Shown in pieces: positions 50,167 to 60,957 of a stretch of DNA of 64,000 bases (positions within the stretch are counted from its first letter, which is position 1; each line of letters opens with the position of its first letter). Source of the stretch: Verrucomicrobia bacterium LW23 (GTDB lineage Bacteria > Verrucomicrobiota > Verrucomicrobiia > Methylacidiphilales > UBA1321); NCBI GenBank assembly GCA_003054695.1, contig QAZA01000045.1, positions 310,001 through 374,000 on the forward strand, given 5' to 3'. Under the pieces are notes generated by a model. It saw only the letters and a list, made by a program, of their open reading frames with translations. It was not told where the DNA came from and ran no database searches. The translations under genes and the position numbers were made by a program.

Positions 50167-53100
50167 TTACCGGCGTGCGGTGGCGACTTCTTGACGGGGC
50201 GCGGGGGAGGCGGGTTGCTCCGCCCGGCGGCGTAGGGCGTAGGGGTCGGGCTTGCCGCGCAGGCGCAGCCACCAGAGGCGGATGTTGTCGAAGCAGAGGT
50301 AGACGACGGGGGTGGTGTAGAGGGTGAGGATCTGGCTGACGATGAGGCCGCCGATGATGGTGACGCCCAGGGGGTAGCGGAGCTCCGAGCCGGTGCCGGT
50401 GCCCAGCGCCAGGGGCAGGGCGCCCAGTAGCGCGGCCATGGTGGTCATCAGGATGGGGCGGAAGCGGAGCATGCAGGCTTCGTGTATGGCCTCGCGCGGC
50501 GTTTTGCCCTCTTTGCGCTCGGCCTCCAGGGCAAAGTCGATCATCAGGATGGCATTCTTCTTCACAATGCCGATGAGCAGGATGATGCCGATCATGGCGA
50601 TGACGCTCAGTTCCGTGCCGGTAATCAGCAGCGCTAGCACGGCGCCCACGCCCGCGCTGGGCAGGGTGGTGAGGATGGTGATGGGGTGGATGTAGCTCTC
50701 ATAAAGCATGCCCAGCACCAGGTACACGGTAATGATGGCCGCCAAAATCAGCAGCGGCTGCGAGTCCAGGCTGGCCTGAAACGCCTTGGCGGTGCCCTGA
50801 AACGTGCCGGTGATGGAGCCCGGCATGTGGATATCCAGCGCGGCCTGCTCCACCAGCGCCACGGCATCGCCCAGCGCCAGACCGGGCCGCAGGTTAAAGC
50901 TCAGCGTAATGGCGGGGAAGACGCCCTGGTGATTCACACTAAGCGGCGCCGTGGTTACGCTGTTTTTGCTGATGGAATGCAGCGGCACCTGCTCCCCGCC
51001 CGGTGTGGTAACGTGGATGTGCCGCAGTGTGGAGGGATCCTCCAGAAACTGCGGAGCGCCGCCCATGACGACGCGGTACTGGTTGAGCAGAGCGTAAATG
51101 GTGCTGACTTGGCGCTGGCCGTAGATGTCGTAGAGCGTTTCGTCCAGCAGTTGCGCGTTAATGCCCAGGCGCGAACTGGTGGTGCGGTCGTACTCCACCA
51201 TGACCTCCAGGCCCTTGTTTTCCTGGTCGCTGTCCAGGTCCGCCAGCTGCGGAATGGTGCGGAGCTTGGCCAGCAGTTTGGGCGCCCAGTCCTGCAGCTC
51301 CTTCAGGTTCTCGCTTTGCAAGGTGTACTGGTACTGGGAGTTGGACTGGCGGCCGCCGATGCGCAGATCCTGCGCGGCAGAAAGAAAGAGCTGCGCGCCG
51401 GGGATGATGACCTTTTGGCGCAGGCGTTGGATAATCTGGTCCGCCGTCACCTTGCGCTCGCTAAGCGGCTTAAGGGAGGCGAACAGGCGCGTGCCGCCGC
51501 TGCGGCCGGTAAAGGCCACCACGTTTTCAATCGCCGGGTCCTCGTTAAGGATGGCGACGAGCTTGGAGAGGCGCGCTCGGGTGGAATCGAACGACGCGGA
51601 CTGATCCACGCGGATGCCGCCGTTGAGCCGCCCCGTATCCTGCTGCGGAAAGAAGCCGCGCGGCACAATGAGAAAGAGGTGGACGTTAAGCGCGATGGTA
51701 ATGGCCAGCACCGTCAGCGTGATGAGCGGTGCCTGCAGCACGCGAGTCAGGCTCCAGTTATAGAAGCGGATGGCGCGGCTGAAGAAGAAGTCGACAATGG
51801 CCAGGCCACTGTCGGGGATCGGGTGGCTGCCGCCTTCGCCGGTAAGCTCGCGGTCGTCGGGAGCATCCTTGTGCTTGTGCCGGTGCGGGCGCAGCAGCAT
51901 GGCGCACATCATCGGCGTGGTGGTGAGGGAGATAACCATGCTGACAAGGATGGCGACGGAGAGCGTGACGGCGAACTCGCGGAACAACCGGCCAATAATG
52001 CCGCCCATCAGCAGCAGCGGGATAAACACGGCCACCAGCGAGATGCTGATGGAGATGACCGTAAAGCCGATCTCCCGCGCCCCGCGCAGGGCGGCGTCAA
52101 ACGGGCGCATCCCCTTCTCCACATAGCGGGAGATGTTCTCCACCACCACAATGGCGTCGTCCACCACAAAGCCGGTGGAGATGGTAAGGGCCATAAGGGA
52201 GAGATTATCCAGGCTGTAATCCAGCAGATACATCACGCTAAAGGTGCCCAGCAGCGAGATAGGCACGGCGACGGCCGGGATAAGCGTGCCGCGTAAATCG
52301 CCCAAAAACGCGTAGACGACCAGGATGACCAGCGCGACAGAGAGCACCAGCGTCAGCTCCACGTCGTGGATGGAGGCGCGGATGGTGACGGTCTGATCGA
52401 CCATCACATCCAGGTTAATGGCCTGGGGAATGCTGGCGCGCAGGTAAGGGATGAGCTCGTGCACCTTGTCCACCACCTCGATGATGTTCGCCCCGGGCTC
52501 GCGCGAGATGAACAGGAGCACGGCCGGCTTGCCGTTGGCGTAGCCCGCGTTACGCAGATCCTCCACGCTGTCGGTAACCGTGGCGATGTCGGAGAGCCGC
52601 ACCGGCGCGCCGTCGCGGTAGGCGATGAGCAGCGGCCGGTACTCATCGGCCTTGAACAGCTGGTCCGTTGCGGCGATAACCCACGTATGCTTGTCGTCGG
52701 AGAGCTGGCCTTTGGGCAGGTTGGCGTTGGCTGTGGAGAGGGCCGTGCGCACCTGGGCGCCGCTGATGCCGTACTTGCTCATTAGCGTCGGGTTGAGGTC
52801 CACCCGCACCGCGGGCAGCGAGGACCCGCCGATGTTGACCTGGCCCACGCCGTCCACCTGGCTGATTTTTTGCTGCAGGATGGTGGCCGCCGCGTCGTAC
52901 ATGGCGCCGCGGTCCAGGGAATCCGAGGTAAGCGCCAGCACCAGAATCGGCGCGTCGCCCGGGTTAACTTTGCGATAACGCGGGTTGCTGGGCAGGCTGG
53001 CGGGCAGAAACCCGCTGGCCGCATTGATCGCGCTCTGCACATCGCGCGCCGCCGCATCAATATCGCGCGTCAGCTCAAACTGCAGCGTAATGTTGCAGGA

Positions 53101-53361
53101 GCCGAGCTGGCTGCCGGAGGTCATCTCCGTCACCCCCGCAATGCGCCCAAACTGCCGCTCCAGCGGCGTTGCCACGGAGGACGCCATAATCTCCGGACTG
53201 GCCCCCGGCAAGCTGGCCGAGACCTGGATCGTCGGATACTCCACCCGCGGCAACGGCGCCACGGGGAGAAGCTGGAACGCGAGAATCCCCGAGAGCGCAA
53301 TAGCCAACGTCAGCAACGTCGTCGCGACAGGCTTGCGGATAAAGGGCTCGGAGATATTCAT
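50167..53361 (-). CDS. RND multidrug efflux transporter, MdtC-like
   Basis: 1064 residues, inner-membrane RND pump of the HAE-1 type with twelve spans and two large periplasmic loops. N-terminus MNISEPFIRKPVATTLL and the proton-relay [17 protein letters not shown] (Asp pair in span 4), plus the [18 protein letters not shown] and ITIALNVHLFLIVPRGFFPQQDTG loop-edge motifs, are intact. It should pair with the second RND subunit (54529-57816) as a heteromultimer like MdtBC, via the adaptor at 57827. The last gene of the operon, separated from its partner by a toxin-antitoxin pair. Confidence 0.94.
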   Translation of the reverse strand: MNISEPFIRKPVATTLLTLAIALSGILAFQLLPVAPLPRVEYPTIQVSASLPGASPEIMASSVATPLERQFGRIAGVTEMTSGSQLGSCNITLQFELTRDIDAAARDVQSAINAASGFLPASLPSNPRYRKVNPGDAPILVLALTSDSLDRGAMYDAAATILQQKISQVDGVGQVNIGGSSLPAVRVDLNPTLMSKYGISGAQVRTALSTANANLPKGQLSDDKHTWVIAATDQLFKADEYRPLLIAYRDGAPVRLSDIATVTDSVEDLRNAGYANGKPAVLLFISREPGANIIEVVDKVHELIPYLRASIPQAINLDVMVDQTVTIRASIHDVELTLVLSVALVILVVYAFLGDLRGTLIPAVAVPISLLGTFSVMYLLDYSLDNLSLMALTISTGFVVDDAIVVVENISRYVEKGMRPFDAALRGAREIGFTVISISISLVAVFIPLLLMGGIIGRLFREFAVTLSVAILVSMVISLTTTPMMCAMLLRPHRHKHKDAPDDRELTGEGGSHPIPDSGLAIVDFFFSRAIRFYNWSLTRVLQAPLITLTVLAITIALNVHLFLIVPRGFFPQQDTGRLNGGIRVDQSASFDSTRARLSKLVAILNEDPAIENVVAFTGRSGGTRLFASLKPLSERKVTADQIIQRLRQKVIIPGAQLFLSAAQDLRIGGRQSNSQYQYTLQSENLKELQDWAPKLLAKLRTIPQLADLDSDQENKGLEVMVEYDRTTSSRLGINAQLLDETLYDIYGQRQVSTIYALLNQYRVVMGGAPQFLEDPSTLRHIHVTTPGGEQVPLHSISKNSVTTAPLSVNHQGVFPAITLSFNLRPGLALGDAVALVEQAALDIHMPGSITGTFQGTAKAFQASLDSQPLLILAAIITVYLVLGMLYESYIHPITILTTLPSAGVGAVLALLITGTELSVIAMIGIILLIGIVKKNAILMIDFALEAERKEGKTPREAIHEACMLRFRPILMTTMAALLGALPLALGTGTGSELRYPLGVTIIGGLIVSQILTLYTTPVVYLCFDNIRLWWLRLRGKPDPYALRRRAEQPASPAPRQEVATARR

Positions 53362-53388
53362 GGGGCGGGGTGGGAGGGGGGGCGGATG

Positions 53389-53949
53389 TCAGGTAAGGAT
53401 AGTGCGGAGAATCTGGGAGGATTGAGGAAGTGTGCGAGAGAGGGAGTCAAGGTACTGCGTGACTGTCTGGGGCGGATTTCGAAGCCGGGCCACGATTTCG
53501 CTGACGGCACCTGCTACCTGATCCGCGTGCATGCCTATCATTTCGAGCACGAAGGCATCCGTGCTAAGAGCCCTGATACCAAACGGTTGCAAGGCATCAG
53601 CGGGGAAATCCTTCAGGTTGTTCGTCACAATAATCCTGGCATTGCACGTGATTGCCGCGGCGAGGACGTGCCTGTCATCGGCATCGGGAAGCGAAACCTG
53701 GTCAATCAGATGCTCGAAGCCCGTCACCAGAAATTCTCGTGTGCTTTGATTCATCATGTGTCGAGTGCGCTCCAGCTTGTCCTTAAGCTCCGGCCGGCTT
53801 TGGGTCAGGTTGCCGATCCATTCGTCGTGAATCATGTCTGTGCATCTGGGGTAAAACAGATCCAGGGCCCCTAACTCCATCAGCAGATCCCGCACCCTTG
53901 CAGAGTAGAGTACGCAGGCGTCCAGTACGACTGTGGGGGGCAGGTTCAT
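53389..53949 (-). CDS. PIN-domain protein, probable VapC-type toxin
   Basis: 186 residues. PIN-fold acidic residues: Asp10 in VVLDACVLYSARVRDLL, Glu in IHDEWIGNL, and DADDRHVLAAAITCNARIIVTNNLKDF with the Asp cluster and N/D pair. These coordinate Mg2+ in ribonucleases that cut tRNA or rRNA. It starts 9 bases after the antitoxin stop, giving the normal antitoxin-first order. Longer than classic VapC (about 130), so it may belong to the extended PIN branch. Confidence 0.82.
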   Translation of the reverse strand: MNLPPTVVLDACVLYSARVRDLLMELGALDLFYPRCTDMIHDEWIGNLTQSRPELKDKLERTRHMMNQSTREFLVTGFEHLIDQVSLPDADDRHVLAAAITCNARIIVTNNLKDFPADALQPFGIRALSTDAFVLEMIGMHADQVAGAVSEIVARLRNPPQTVTQYLDSLSRTLPQSSQILRTILT

Positions 53950-53958
53950 CGGGCGGGG

Positions 53959-54447
53959 CTAATCCTGATCATCCGCGTAAAGTCCCATGTCCTCCGAAAG
54001 CGCGGTAACCTCCTCGCGAACCTTTTTCCGCCGTTTGCGGTCCTCCCGATCGTATGCAATCAGGTCCTCGTACTTGATTCTCCGATGGGTTCCCACCATT
54101 TCGTGGGGAATCTCCCCGTCTTCCAGCAGCTTGACAACATAGGGTCGGGAAACGCCGAGGTAATCGGCAGCCTCCTGGGTGGTAAGGCGGGCTTGCTGGG
54201 GGATGATCTGCACGCTGCGACCTTCCGCCATGGCGCGGAGGATTTCGCACAATAGCTCGCATGCTTCGCGGGGGATGAACAGAGCTTCGGGTTCCTCGGA
54301 TCGCGGGCTTTGTACGTGCAGGGACACGACTCTGGGGAGGTTGGGCGCAATCTTGGAAAGCTTTGCCAGAGACGACCGCGCGAGCTGCGTGTTGAGCGCT
54401 GCAAGTTCGTCCGCGGAAATGTCTGTGCTTGGGGGGGGCGGTGTCAT
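53959..54447 (-). CDS. Excisionase-type HTH antitoxin
   Basis: 162 residues. A MerR/excisionase-type DNA-binding domain near residues 88-135 (RLTTQEAADYLGVSRPYVVKLLEDGEIPHEMVGTHRRIKYEDLIAYD) follows an N-terminal region of unknown fold. This is the usual antitoxin of PIN toxins. It should bind its own promoter and the toxin. It lies 81 bases from the preceding RND gene, so its own promoter could be in that gap. Confidence 0.8.
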   Translation of the reverse strand: MTPPPPSTDISADELAALNTQLARSSLAKLSKIAPNLPRVVSLHVQSPRSEEPEALFIPREACELLCEILRAMAEGRSVQIIPQQARLTTQEAADYLGVSRPYVVKLLEDGEIPHEMVGTHRRIKYEDLIAYDREDRKRRKKVREEVTALSEDMGLYADDQD

Positions 54448-54528
54448 GGGTGGACTCCGGTAGAGAATGGATACCTGGCCGGCTGCAATCAGTATAACCT
54501 CTTATTCGAAATAAACGAAACGAATCTT

Positions 54529-57500
54529 TCACCCCGGCGCCGGCCTTTCCCTGCGGTGGGCCAGCGCGGGCTCCTCGGCAGGCGTGTGCTCCCCGTGGCG
54601 GCGGCGGGGGCCGGAGGGCGGGGTGGGGTTATCGCCGTCATCGTCCCCGTCCCCGCCGCCGAAGTCGTTGTCGTCGGGGCCGGCGTTTCCGCGGCCGGGG
54701 CGGCGGTTGGCGGCTTCCAGCTCGCCATAGCTGCTGCTGGCGCTGCCCATGCCGAAGAATCTGCGGCCCAGGCGGTCGAACCAGAGGTAGATGACGGGCG
54801 TGGTGTAGAGGGTCAGCAGCTGGCTGAAGATCAGGCCGCCGACGATGGTGATGCCCAGGGGCTGGCGCAGCTCGCTGCCGGTGCCGGAGCCCAGGGCCAG
54901 GGGCACGCCGCCCAGCAGCGCGGCCATGGTGGTCATCATAATGGGGCGGAAGCGCAGCAGGCACGCCTGGTAGATGGCATCCAGCGGCGGCTTGCCGTTC
55001 TGCCGCTCCTCCTCCAGCGCAAAGTCGATCATCATGATGGCATTCTTCTTCACAATGCCGATGAGAAGGATGATGCCGATGAGAGCAATGACCCCCAGCT
55101 CCTTATCCATCAGCTCCAGCGCCACAATGGCGCCGATGCCCGCCGACGGAAGCGTGGAGAGGATCGTGACGGGGTGGATGTAGCTCTCGTACAGCACGCC
55201 CAGCACAATGTAGACGGTGACGAGCGCCGCGACGATCAGCAGCGCCTGGTTGGAGAGCGAGCTTTGGAACGCCCGCGCCGTGCCCAGGAAGCCCGCCTGG
55301 ATGCTCGCCGGCAAGCCCATCTCCGCGTTGGCCGCCTGAATCTGCTCCACCGCCGCTCCCAGGGAGTACCCCGGCGCCAGGTTAAACGAGAGCGTCACCA
55401 CCGGAAACTGCCCCTGGTGCGAGATGACGAGCGGCCCCGGCACCGTCTCCCACTTGGCCAGGGCGCTTAGCGGCACCTGCGTGCCGTTGCTGCTGGGCAA
55501 AAAAACGTGGTTGAGCGACTCCGGCGTGCGCTGGAACTCCGGCTTTACCTCCAGCACCACGCGGTACTGGTTAAGCTGGGTAAACATCGTGGATATCTGC
55601 CTCTGGCCAAACGCGTTATATAGCGTCTGGTCGATCAGCTGCGTGGTTATGCCCAGGCGCGAGGCCATGTCGCGGTCGATCGTTATCATGGTGCGCCGGC
55701 CGCCGTTCTGCTGGTCGCTGGCCACGTCAATCAGAGCGGGCAGGGTGCGCCATTTGTCCAGCACGCGCGGCGCCCAGGTGGCAAGGTCGCCCACGTTGGG
55801 GCTTTCCATGGAGTACTGGTACTGCGTGCGGCTCAGGCGGTCGTCCACCGTGATATCCTGCACGGGCTGCAGAAACAGGGTGATGCCGTTCACCTTCTCC
55901 AGGGCCGGCTGCAGCTCGCGGATAATCTCCGAAGCGGTAAGCTTGCGTTGATCGCGCGGCTTGAGGTTGATGAGGATGCGGCCGCTGTTGAGCGTGGTGT
56001 TGGTTCCATCGATGCCGATAAAGCTCGAGAGGCTCTTCACGTTCGGGTTCTGCAAAATCACCGCCGCCAGCGCCTGCTGCCGCTCGGCCATTGCGGGGAA
56101 GGAGATCGACTGCCCGGCCTCGGTAACGCCCTGGATAATGCCCGTATCCTGCACGGGAAAGAAGCCCTTCGGCACGATCATGAACAGCCATACCGTGGCG
56201 CCCAGCGTGGCGGCGGCCACCAGCAGGGTCAGCGTCTGAAAGCGCAGGACAATGCGCAGTGTCCACGCGTAGAAGTTGTTGATCGCGTCAAACATCTTCT
56301 CCGTCACGTCGTAGAACCACCCCTGCTCGCCCGGCTTCACGTGCTTGAGCATCACCGCGCACATCATTGGCGTCAGCGTCAGCGAGACGACGCCGGAGAT
56401 GAGAATGGTGACGCTGAGTGTTACTGCAAACTCGCGGAACAGGCGCCCCACGATATCGCCCATAAACAGCAGCGGGATGAGCACCGCGATGAGCGAAATG
56501 GTGAGCGACAGGATCGTAAAGCCGATCTGCGCCGAGCCCTTGAGCGCCGCCTCCAGCGGGTCGTAGCCCTCCTCCAGATAGCGCACGATGTTCTCGATCA
56601 TCACAATCGCGTCGTCCACCACAAAGCCGGTGGAGATGGTCAGCGCCATCAGCGAGAGATTGTTGAGGCTGTAGCCCAGCATGTACATCACGCCAAAGCT
56701 GCCCACAATGCTGAGCGGCACCGCCACACTGGGGATGATGGTGGCCGCCATGTTGCGCAGGAACAGGTACATGACGATAACGACCAGCACCATCGTCAGA
56801 ACCAGCTCGTGTTGAACGGAATGCACCGAGGCGCGAATGGTTTCCGTGCGGTCCGTCAGCACGTGTATCTCCACCGCCGAGGGCATGCTGGCCCGCAGGC
56901 GCGGCAGCATGGCGTGGATGCTATCCACCACCGAGATAATGTTGGCGCCCGGCTGCCGCTGGATGTTGACGATAACCGCCGGCTCCGTGTTCATCCACGC
57001 CGCCTGCCGCGTATTCTCCACATCCTCCTTAACCGTAGCCACATCGGAGAGCCGCACCGGCGCGTTGGTGCGGTAGGCGATGATCAGCTCTGCGTACTCC
57101 TTCGGCGAGAATAGCTGGTCGTTGGATCCGATCTGATACGTCTGCTTGGGCCCGTCGAACGTGCCCTTGGCCTGGTTGACGTTGGCGCCGCCGATAACCG
57201 TGCGGATATCCTCCATGCTCAGCCCAAAATTGCTCAGCACGGTGGGGTTGACCTGGATGCGCACGGCCGGCTTCTGCCCGCCGCTGATGCTGACCAGGCC
57301 CACGCCGGAGAGTTGGGAAATCTTCTGCGCCATGCGGCTGTCGGCAAGATCCTGGATCTCCCTCAGCGGCAACGTCTTGGAGGTCAGCGCAAGCGTCATG
57401 ATCGGCGCGTCGGCCGGGTTGCTTTTGCTGTAGATGGGCGGGTTGGGCAAATCGCGCGGCAAAAACGTGCCCGCCGCGTTGATCGACTGCTGGATCTGCT

Positions 57501-57816
57501 GCGCCGCCACATCAATGTTCAGCGACAAGTTGAACTGCAGCGTGATAACCGAACTGCCGTCCGAGCTCGTGCTCGTCATCTGCGAGAGGCCGGGCACCTG
57601 CCCAAACTGGCGCTCTAGCGGCGCGGTAACGGACGACGCCATCACCTCCGGGCTGGCGCCCGGGTAAAAGGTGATGACCTGCATGGTGGGGTAATCCACC
57701 TCCGGCAACGCCGAGACAGGCAGCTGGAAAAAGCCCACGATGCCGGAGATCAGGATCGCCGCCATGAACAGCGACGTCGCGACCGGGCGCAGGATGAACG
57801 TTTCGGAGATGTTCAT
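54529..57816 (-). CDS. RND multidrug efflux transporter, MdtB-like
   Basis: 1095 residues from the ATG at 57816, 10 bases after the adaptor stop. [25 protein letters not shown] opens the first span; [22 protein letters not shown], the relay [21 protein letters not shown], and GLTEAGQSI-like [15 protein letters not shown] are present. It differs from 50167-53361 in about half of positions, as MdtB and MdtC do. A Gly/Asp-rich tail of about 70 residues ends it. Confidence 0.94.
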   Translation of the reverse strand: MNISETFILRPVATSLFMAAILISGIVGFFQLPVSALPEVDYPTMQVITFYPGASPEVMASSVTAPLERQFGQVPGLSQMTSTSSDGSSVITLQFNLSLNIDVAAQQIQQSINAAGTFLPRDLPNPPIYSKSNPADAPIMTLALTSKTLPLREIQDLADSRMAQKISQLSGVGLVSISGGQKPAVRIQVNPTVLSNFGLSMEDIRTVIGGANVNQAKGTFDGPKQTYQIGSNDQLFSPKEYAELIIAYRTNAPVRLSDVATVKEDVENTRQAAWMNTEPAVIVNIQRQPGANIISVVDSIHAMLPRLRASMPSAVEIHVLTDRTETIRASVHSVQHELVLTMVLVVIVMYLFLRNMAATIIPSVAVPLSIVGSFGVMYMLGYSLNNLSLMALTISTGFVVDDAIVMIENIVRYLEEGYDPLEAALKGSAQIGFTILSLTISLIAVLIPLLFMGDIVGRLFREFAVTLSVTILISGVVSLTLTPMMCAVMLKHVKPGEQGWFYDVTEKMFDAINNFYAWTLRIVLRFQTLTLLVAAATLGATVWLFMIVPKGFFPVQDTGIIQGVTEAGQSISFPAMAERQQALAAVILQNPNVKSLSSFIGIDGTNTTLNSGRILINLKPRDQRKLTASEIIRELQPALEKVNGITLFLQPVQDITVDDRLSRTQYQYSMESPNVGDLATWAPRVLDKWRTLPALIDVASDQQNGGRRTMITIDRDMASRLGITTQLIDQTLYNAFGQRQISTMFTQLNQYRVVLEVKPEFQRTPESLNHVFLPSSNGTQVPLSALAKWETVPGPLVISHQGQFPVVTLSFNLAPGYSLGAAVEQIQAANAEMGLPASIQAGFLGTARAFQSSLSNQALLIVAALVTVYIVLGVLYESYIHPVTILSTLPSAGIGAIVALELMDKELGVIALIGIILLIGIVKKNAIMMIDFALEEERQNGKPPLDAIYQACLLRFRPIMMTTMAALLGGVPLALGSGTGSELRQPLGITIVGGLIFSQLLTLYTTPVIYLWFDRLGRRFFGMGSASSSYGELEAANRRPGRGNAGPDDNDFGGGDGDDDGDNPTPPSGPRRRHGEHTPAEEPALAHRRERPAPG

Positions 57817-57826
57817 CGCCAGGGCG

Positions 57827-59428
57827 TTACGGGGCCGGGGTGAGCGGACGGGTGGCCGCCGGCGGTGGAGTATTCGGCGATTCGCCCGTGGGAGCCGGCG
57901 CGTTCGTCGCGCCCTCACCCGCCGGGCGGTTGCGGCGGCCCTGGCCTTGCCCCTGTCCCTGGCGCCTGCCCTCGCCGCGTGCCGGTGTGGGTGCTCCGTC
58001 GCCGCCGCTGCGCGCGTTGCCGGGCTCGGCGCCCGCGTTGTCTACCGCCTGCGGATCGCCCAGCGTCACCTTCGTGCCGTCCTGTAGCTTGTCGACGCCC
58101 GCCGTCACCACCGTCTCGCCCGGCTTCAGCCCTCTCAGGACTTCCACGGTCATCGCGGTGGCGATGCCCGTCTGGATCTCGCGCAGCTCCACCGTGTTAT
58201 CCGGCTTAAGCACAAACACATACGGCGAGGCCGCCCCGCGCTGGATGGCCGCGGGCGCTACCAGCGTGACGTTGCGCTTTGTCTCGATAATGAGGTTGGC
58301 GTTGACCGGCTGGTTGGGATACAACGCCAGGTCCTTGTTCGCGTACAGCGCCTTGCTTTGCAGCGTGCCGCTGGTGGCGTTTACCGCGTTGTCCACCGTC
58401 AGCAGCGTGCCATCGGCCAGCTTTGTCGTCAGGTTGGAGTCCCACGCCTCCACGCGGAGCGTTTGCCCCGCATGCACGCGGGCCAGCACGGTTTGCACCA
58501 TATCCAGCGGCACGTGAAAAACGAGGGTGATAGGCTGCAGCTGGGTAATGACGACCAGGCCGTTTGCGTCGCCCGCGCGCACCATGTTGCCCTGGTCCAC
58601 CAGCCGCAGGCCGGCCCGGCCGGAGATGGGGGCGGTGATGTTGCAATACGTCAGGTTAAGCTTGGCGTTGTCCACCACCGCCTGGTCCGTGCGCACAATG
58701 CCCTCGTACTGCGCTACGGTGGATTCCTGCGCCGTAAGGGTTTGCTGCGGAATGGCATCCTTCTTGTACAGCCCCTGGTAGCGCTCCAGGTCCAGCTTCG
58801 CGTTCTTCAGCAGCGCCTGGTCGCGCATCAGCTGGCCTTCGGCCTGGGCCAGCGCCACCTCGTAGGGGCGGGAGTCGATCTTTACCAGCAGGTCGCCCTT
58901 GTTCACCATCTGGCCTTCCTGGTACAGCACATCCGTCAGCTCGCCATCCACGCGGCTTCTCAGGGTAACGGTATTGATCGGCGTAACGCTGGCGATACAC
59001 GAGACGGCGTTGTCGATATCGCCCGCGCGCACCTGCTCCACCACCACGGGGATGATCTGCGGCCCGCGCCTTCCGCCGCCCGGCCCGCCACGGCCGCTGC
59101 CACGCTGATGCGTCGCCTCCTCCCCATGGCTGCCGCTGTGCGAGCCCCCGCCCCACAGATAGTAGGCCGCAGCGCCGAGCATGACCAGCACCAACACCCA
59201 CTGCCACCAGCCGCCGCCGGAGCTCTGGTGCGCGTCCAGCTCGCGCTGAAGCTCCGAAGGCTGCGGCGCGCTCTTGCCATGCCTGGGGGCAGAGGCCGGG
59301 GCGGGCTGCTGCTGCTGCGGTTGCGACGCGGCCGCCGTCGGCACCGCAGAGGAGGCGTCCGGAGAAAGCCGCTGCGCGGAGGCCGGGGCCTCCGACGATG
59401 CACTGCTGCTGTGGGGAGGTCGTGTCAT
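57827..59428 (-). CDS. RND periplasmic adaptor (membrane fusion protein), MdtA-like
   Basis: 533 residues. A Pro/Gln-rich cytoplasmic leader of 75 residues precedes a single anchor ([22 protein letters not shown]). Lipoyl halves [40 protein letters not shown] and [20 protein letters not shown] flank the coiled-coil hairpin. The beta-barrel and MP domains follow, then a Gly/Arg/Gln-rich tail of about 80. It links the pump to an outer-membrane channel; no TolC gene is nearby. First gene of the operon. Confidence 0.94.
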   Translation of the reverse strand: MTRPPHSSSASSEAPASAQRLSPDASSAVPTAAASQPQQQQPAPASAPRHGKSAPQPSELQRELDAHQSSGGGWWQWVLVLVMLGAAAYYLWGGGSHSGSHGEEATHQRGSGRGGPGGGRRGPQIIPVVVEQVRAGDIDNAVSCIASVTPINTVTLRSRVDGELTDVLYQEGQMVNKGDLLVKIDSRPYEVALAQAEGQLMRDQALLKNAKLDLERYQGLYKKDAIPQQTLTAQESTVAQYEGIVRTDQAVVDNAKLNLTYCNITAPISGRAGLRLVDQGNMVRAGDANGLVVITQLQPITLVFHVPLDMVQTVLARVHAGQTLRVEAWDSNLTTKLADGTLLTVDNAVNATSGTLQSKALYANKDLALYPNQPVNANLIIETKRNVTLVAPAAIQRGAASPYVFVLKPDNTVELREIQTGIATAMTVEVLRGLKPGETVVTAGVDKLQDGTKVTLGDPQAVDNAGAEPGNARSGGDGAPTPARGEGRRQGQGQGQGRRNRPAGEGATNAPAPTGESPNTPPPAATRPLTPAP

Positions 59429-59886
59429 GTCGAAAGGGGTTTACAGAAGGCGGGGCGCTGGACTCTGGCCGAGAAGCACCGCGGCTTCCTGCAGAATGGC
59501 CGCCCGCACCTGTCTCGGGACAGCCATCACTACATTACCCGTGAAAAGTAAATGCACTGAAGCAAAAGATTGTAAAAGAGTGTATCAGCACGCACCCGAA
59601 AAGGATGCGGCCACCCCAGAATAGAACGATTGGCCGCGAATGCATGCACAATCTCCCGGGTGTTACAGGATGAACCAACCGCCACGGAAGCCATAAGTTG
59701 CGCCAATTGTGCATCGCCATCGCTATAAAGCTAGCTTATGCCGACCGCCCCCCACCGCGCGCAAGGTGCAACCCAGCGTTGCCCCACAACCCGCCCGCCG
59801 CCTCTCCACCCCCGCGCCTGAGGGCGGCAGGCGAGATTGCAAGGGCGGAGTGACGGCCCGTATATTGGCTACTACACATTACGTCC
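59429..59886. other. Divergent intergenic region, no gene seen
   Basis: About 460 bases between the RND operon start and the ankyrin gene. No TetR or two-component regulator of the pump, no repeat and no clear promoter was found. Confidence 0.4.
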
Positions 59887-60705
59887 ATGAAACATCTCCT
59901 TCTCACCGGCATCGCCTGCTGCCTCCTTACCGCCGCCACCACCGACGCGCTTGCCGCGCCGGCGGACGACGCGCTGCGCACCGCGGCCACGAAGGGCGAC
60001 ATGGCCCAGGCGAAGCAGGCGATCCGTGACGGCGCGGACATCAACGCGTTCCACGAAGGCCGCACCCCGCTGATGCACGCACTGGAGCGTAACGATGGCG
60101 CCATGGTGGAGGCGCTTATCGCCGCCGGCGCCAAATCGCAGGGCGTTACGCCGCTGCTGATTGCCGTGCTGAAGCAGGACGCCGCCCGGGTGAAGGAACT
60201 TCTCGCCGCCTCCGCAAAGGCCCGCACGTTGAACGCGAAGACGGACTGGCAGGAGAACGCGCTGCACTATGCCGTGCGCATCAAAAACGCGGAGATCGCC
60301 CGCCTCCTCATCCGCGCCGGTGTCTACATCGAGCAGCGCGACGAAAACGGCTGCACTCCGCTGATGTGGGCCATCCGCGCCGACTCCGACGAGATGGTGA
60401 CGCTGCTGCTGGACAACAAGGCCAACGTCAACATGCGCAACTCCTACACGGGTGAAACCCCCATCTTCATCGCCGCCTGCGAGGCCCGCCTCTCCTGCTT
60501 CAACATCCTCCTCAGCCGCGGCGGCAAGTACAACATCCTGGATTTTGGCAAGAACTCCGCCCTCACCTCCGCCATGATGGCCCGCGACAGCTACGGCGAA
60601 CGCGACGACGCCGAGAGCAAAGCGATGACCGAGCGCTTTGACAAGATCATCGCCACCCTGAAAAAACTCGGCGCGGTGGAATCCGAGCCCGGCGAAGGCT
60701 GCTGA
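59887..60705 (+). CDS. Exported ankyrin-repeat protein
   Basis: 272 residues with a signal peptide (LLLTGIACCLLTAATTDALAA). Five ankyrin repeats from about residue 30 to 215: ALRTAATKGDMAQAKQAIRDGADI, GRTPLMHALERNDGAMVEALIAAGA, ALHYAVRIKNAEIARLLIRAGV, GCTPLMWAIRADSDEMVTLLLDNKANVN and TPIFIAACEARLSCFNILL. The helical C-terminus contains KTAM-like SKAMTERFDKIIATLKKL. Protein-protein binding in the periplasm is likely, with partner unknown. Confidence 0.85.
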   Translation: MKHLLLTGIACCLLTAATTDALAAPADDALRTAATKGDMAQAKQAIRDGADINAFHEGRTPLMHALERNDGAMVEALIAAGAKSQGVTPLLIAVLKQDAARVKELLAASAKARTLNAKTDWQENALHYAVRIKNAEIARLLIRAGVYIEQRDENGCTPLMWAIRADSDEMVTLLLDNKANVNMRNSYTGETPIFIAACEARLSCFNILLSRGGKYNILDFGKNSALTSAMMARDSYGERDDAESKAMTERFDKIIATLKKLGAVESEPGEGC

Positions 60706-60957
60706 GCGAGAAGACACGACCCCGCATGGCTGGTACACTCCTTACGCGCAGAAGGAGGCATACATCCCCGTGTTTTCCGTGGCTGATTCGCTCCCATTCG
60801 AACTGAAATGAACCAGCGAAGCCACGGAATGCACAGAGGGAATGGAGAGAGCCTGGCGTGCGATTCGGGCGAGAATGCGTCTATACGCGAATTGCACATG
60901 CTCTATACCCTATATCAGTTACATTTTCGTATAATAAATGAGAGGAATGGGTTAAAC

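Noticed and set aside
50686-52296. A 536-residue plus-strand frame opposite the MdtC-like gene
   Set aside because: It is antisense to conserved RND sequence and has low-complexity composition. The same holds for the long frames opposite the MdtB-like gene (54310-55470, 55948-57114).
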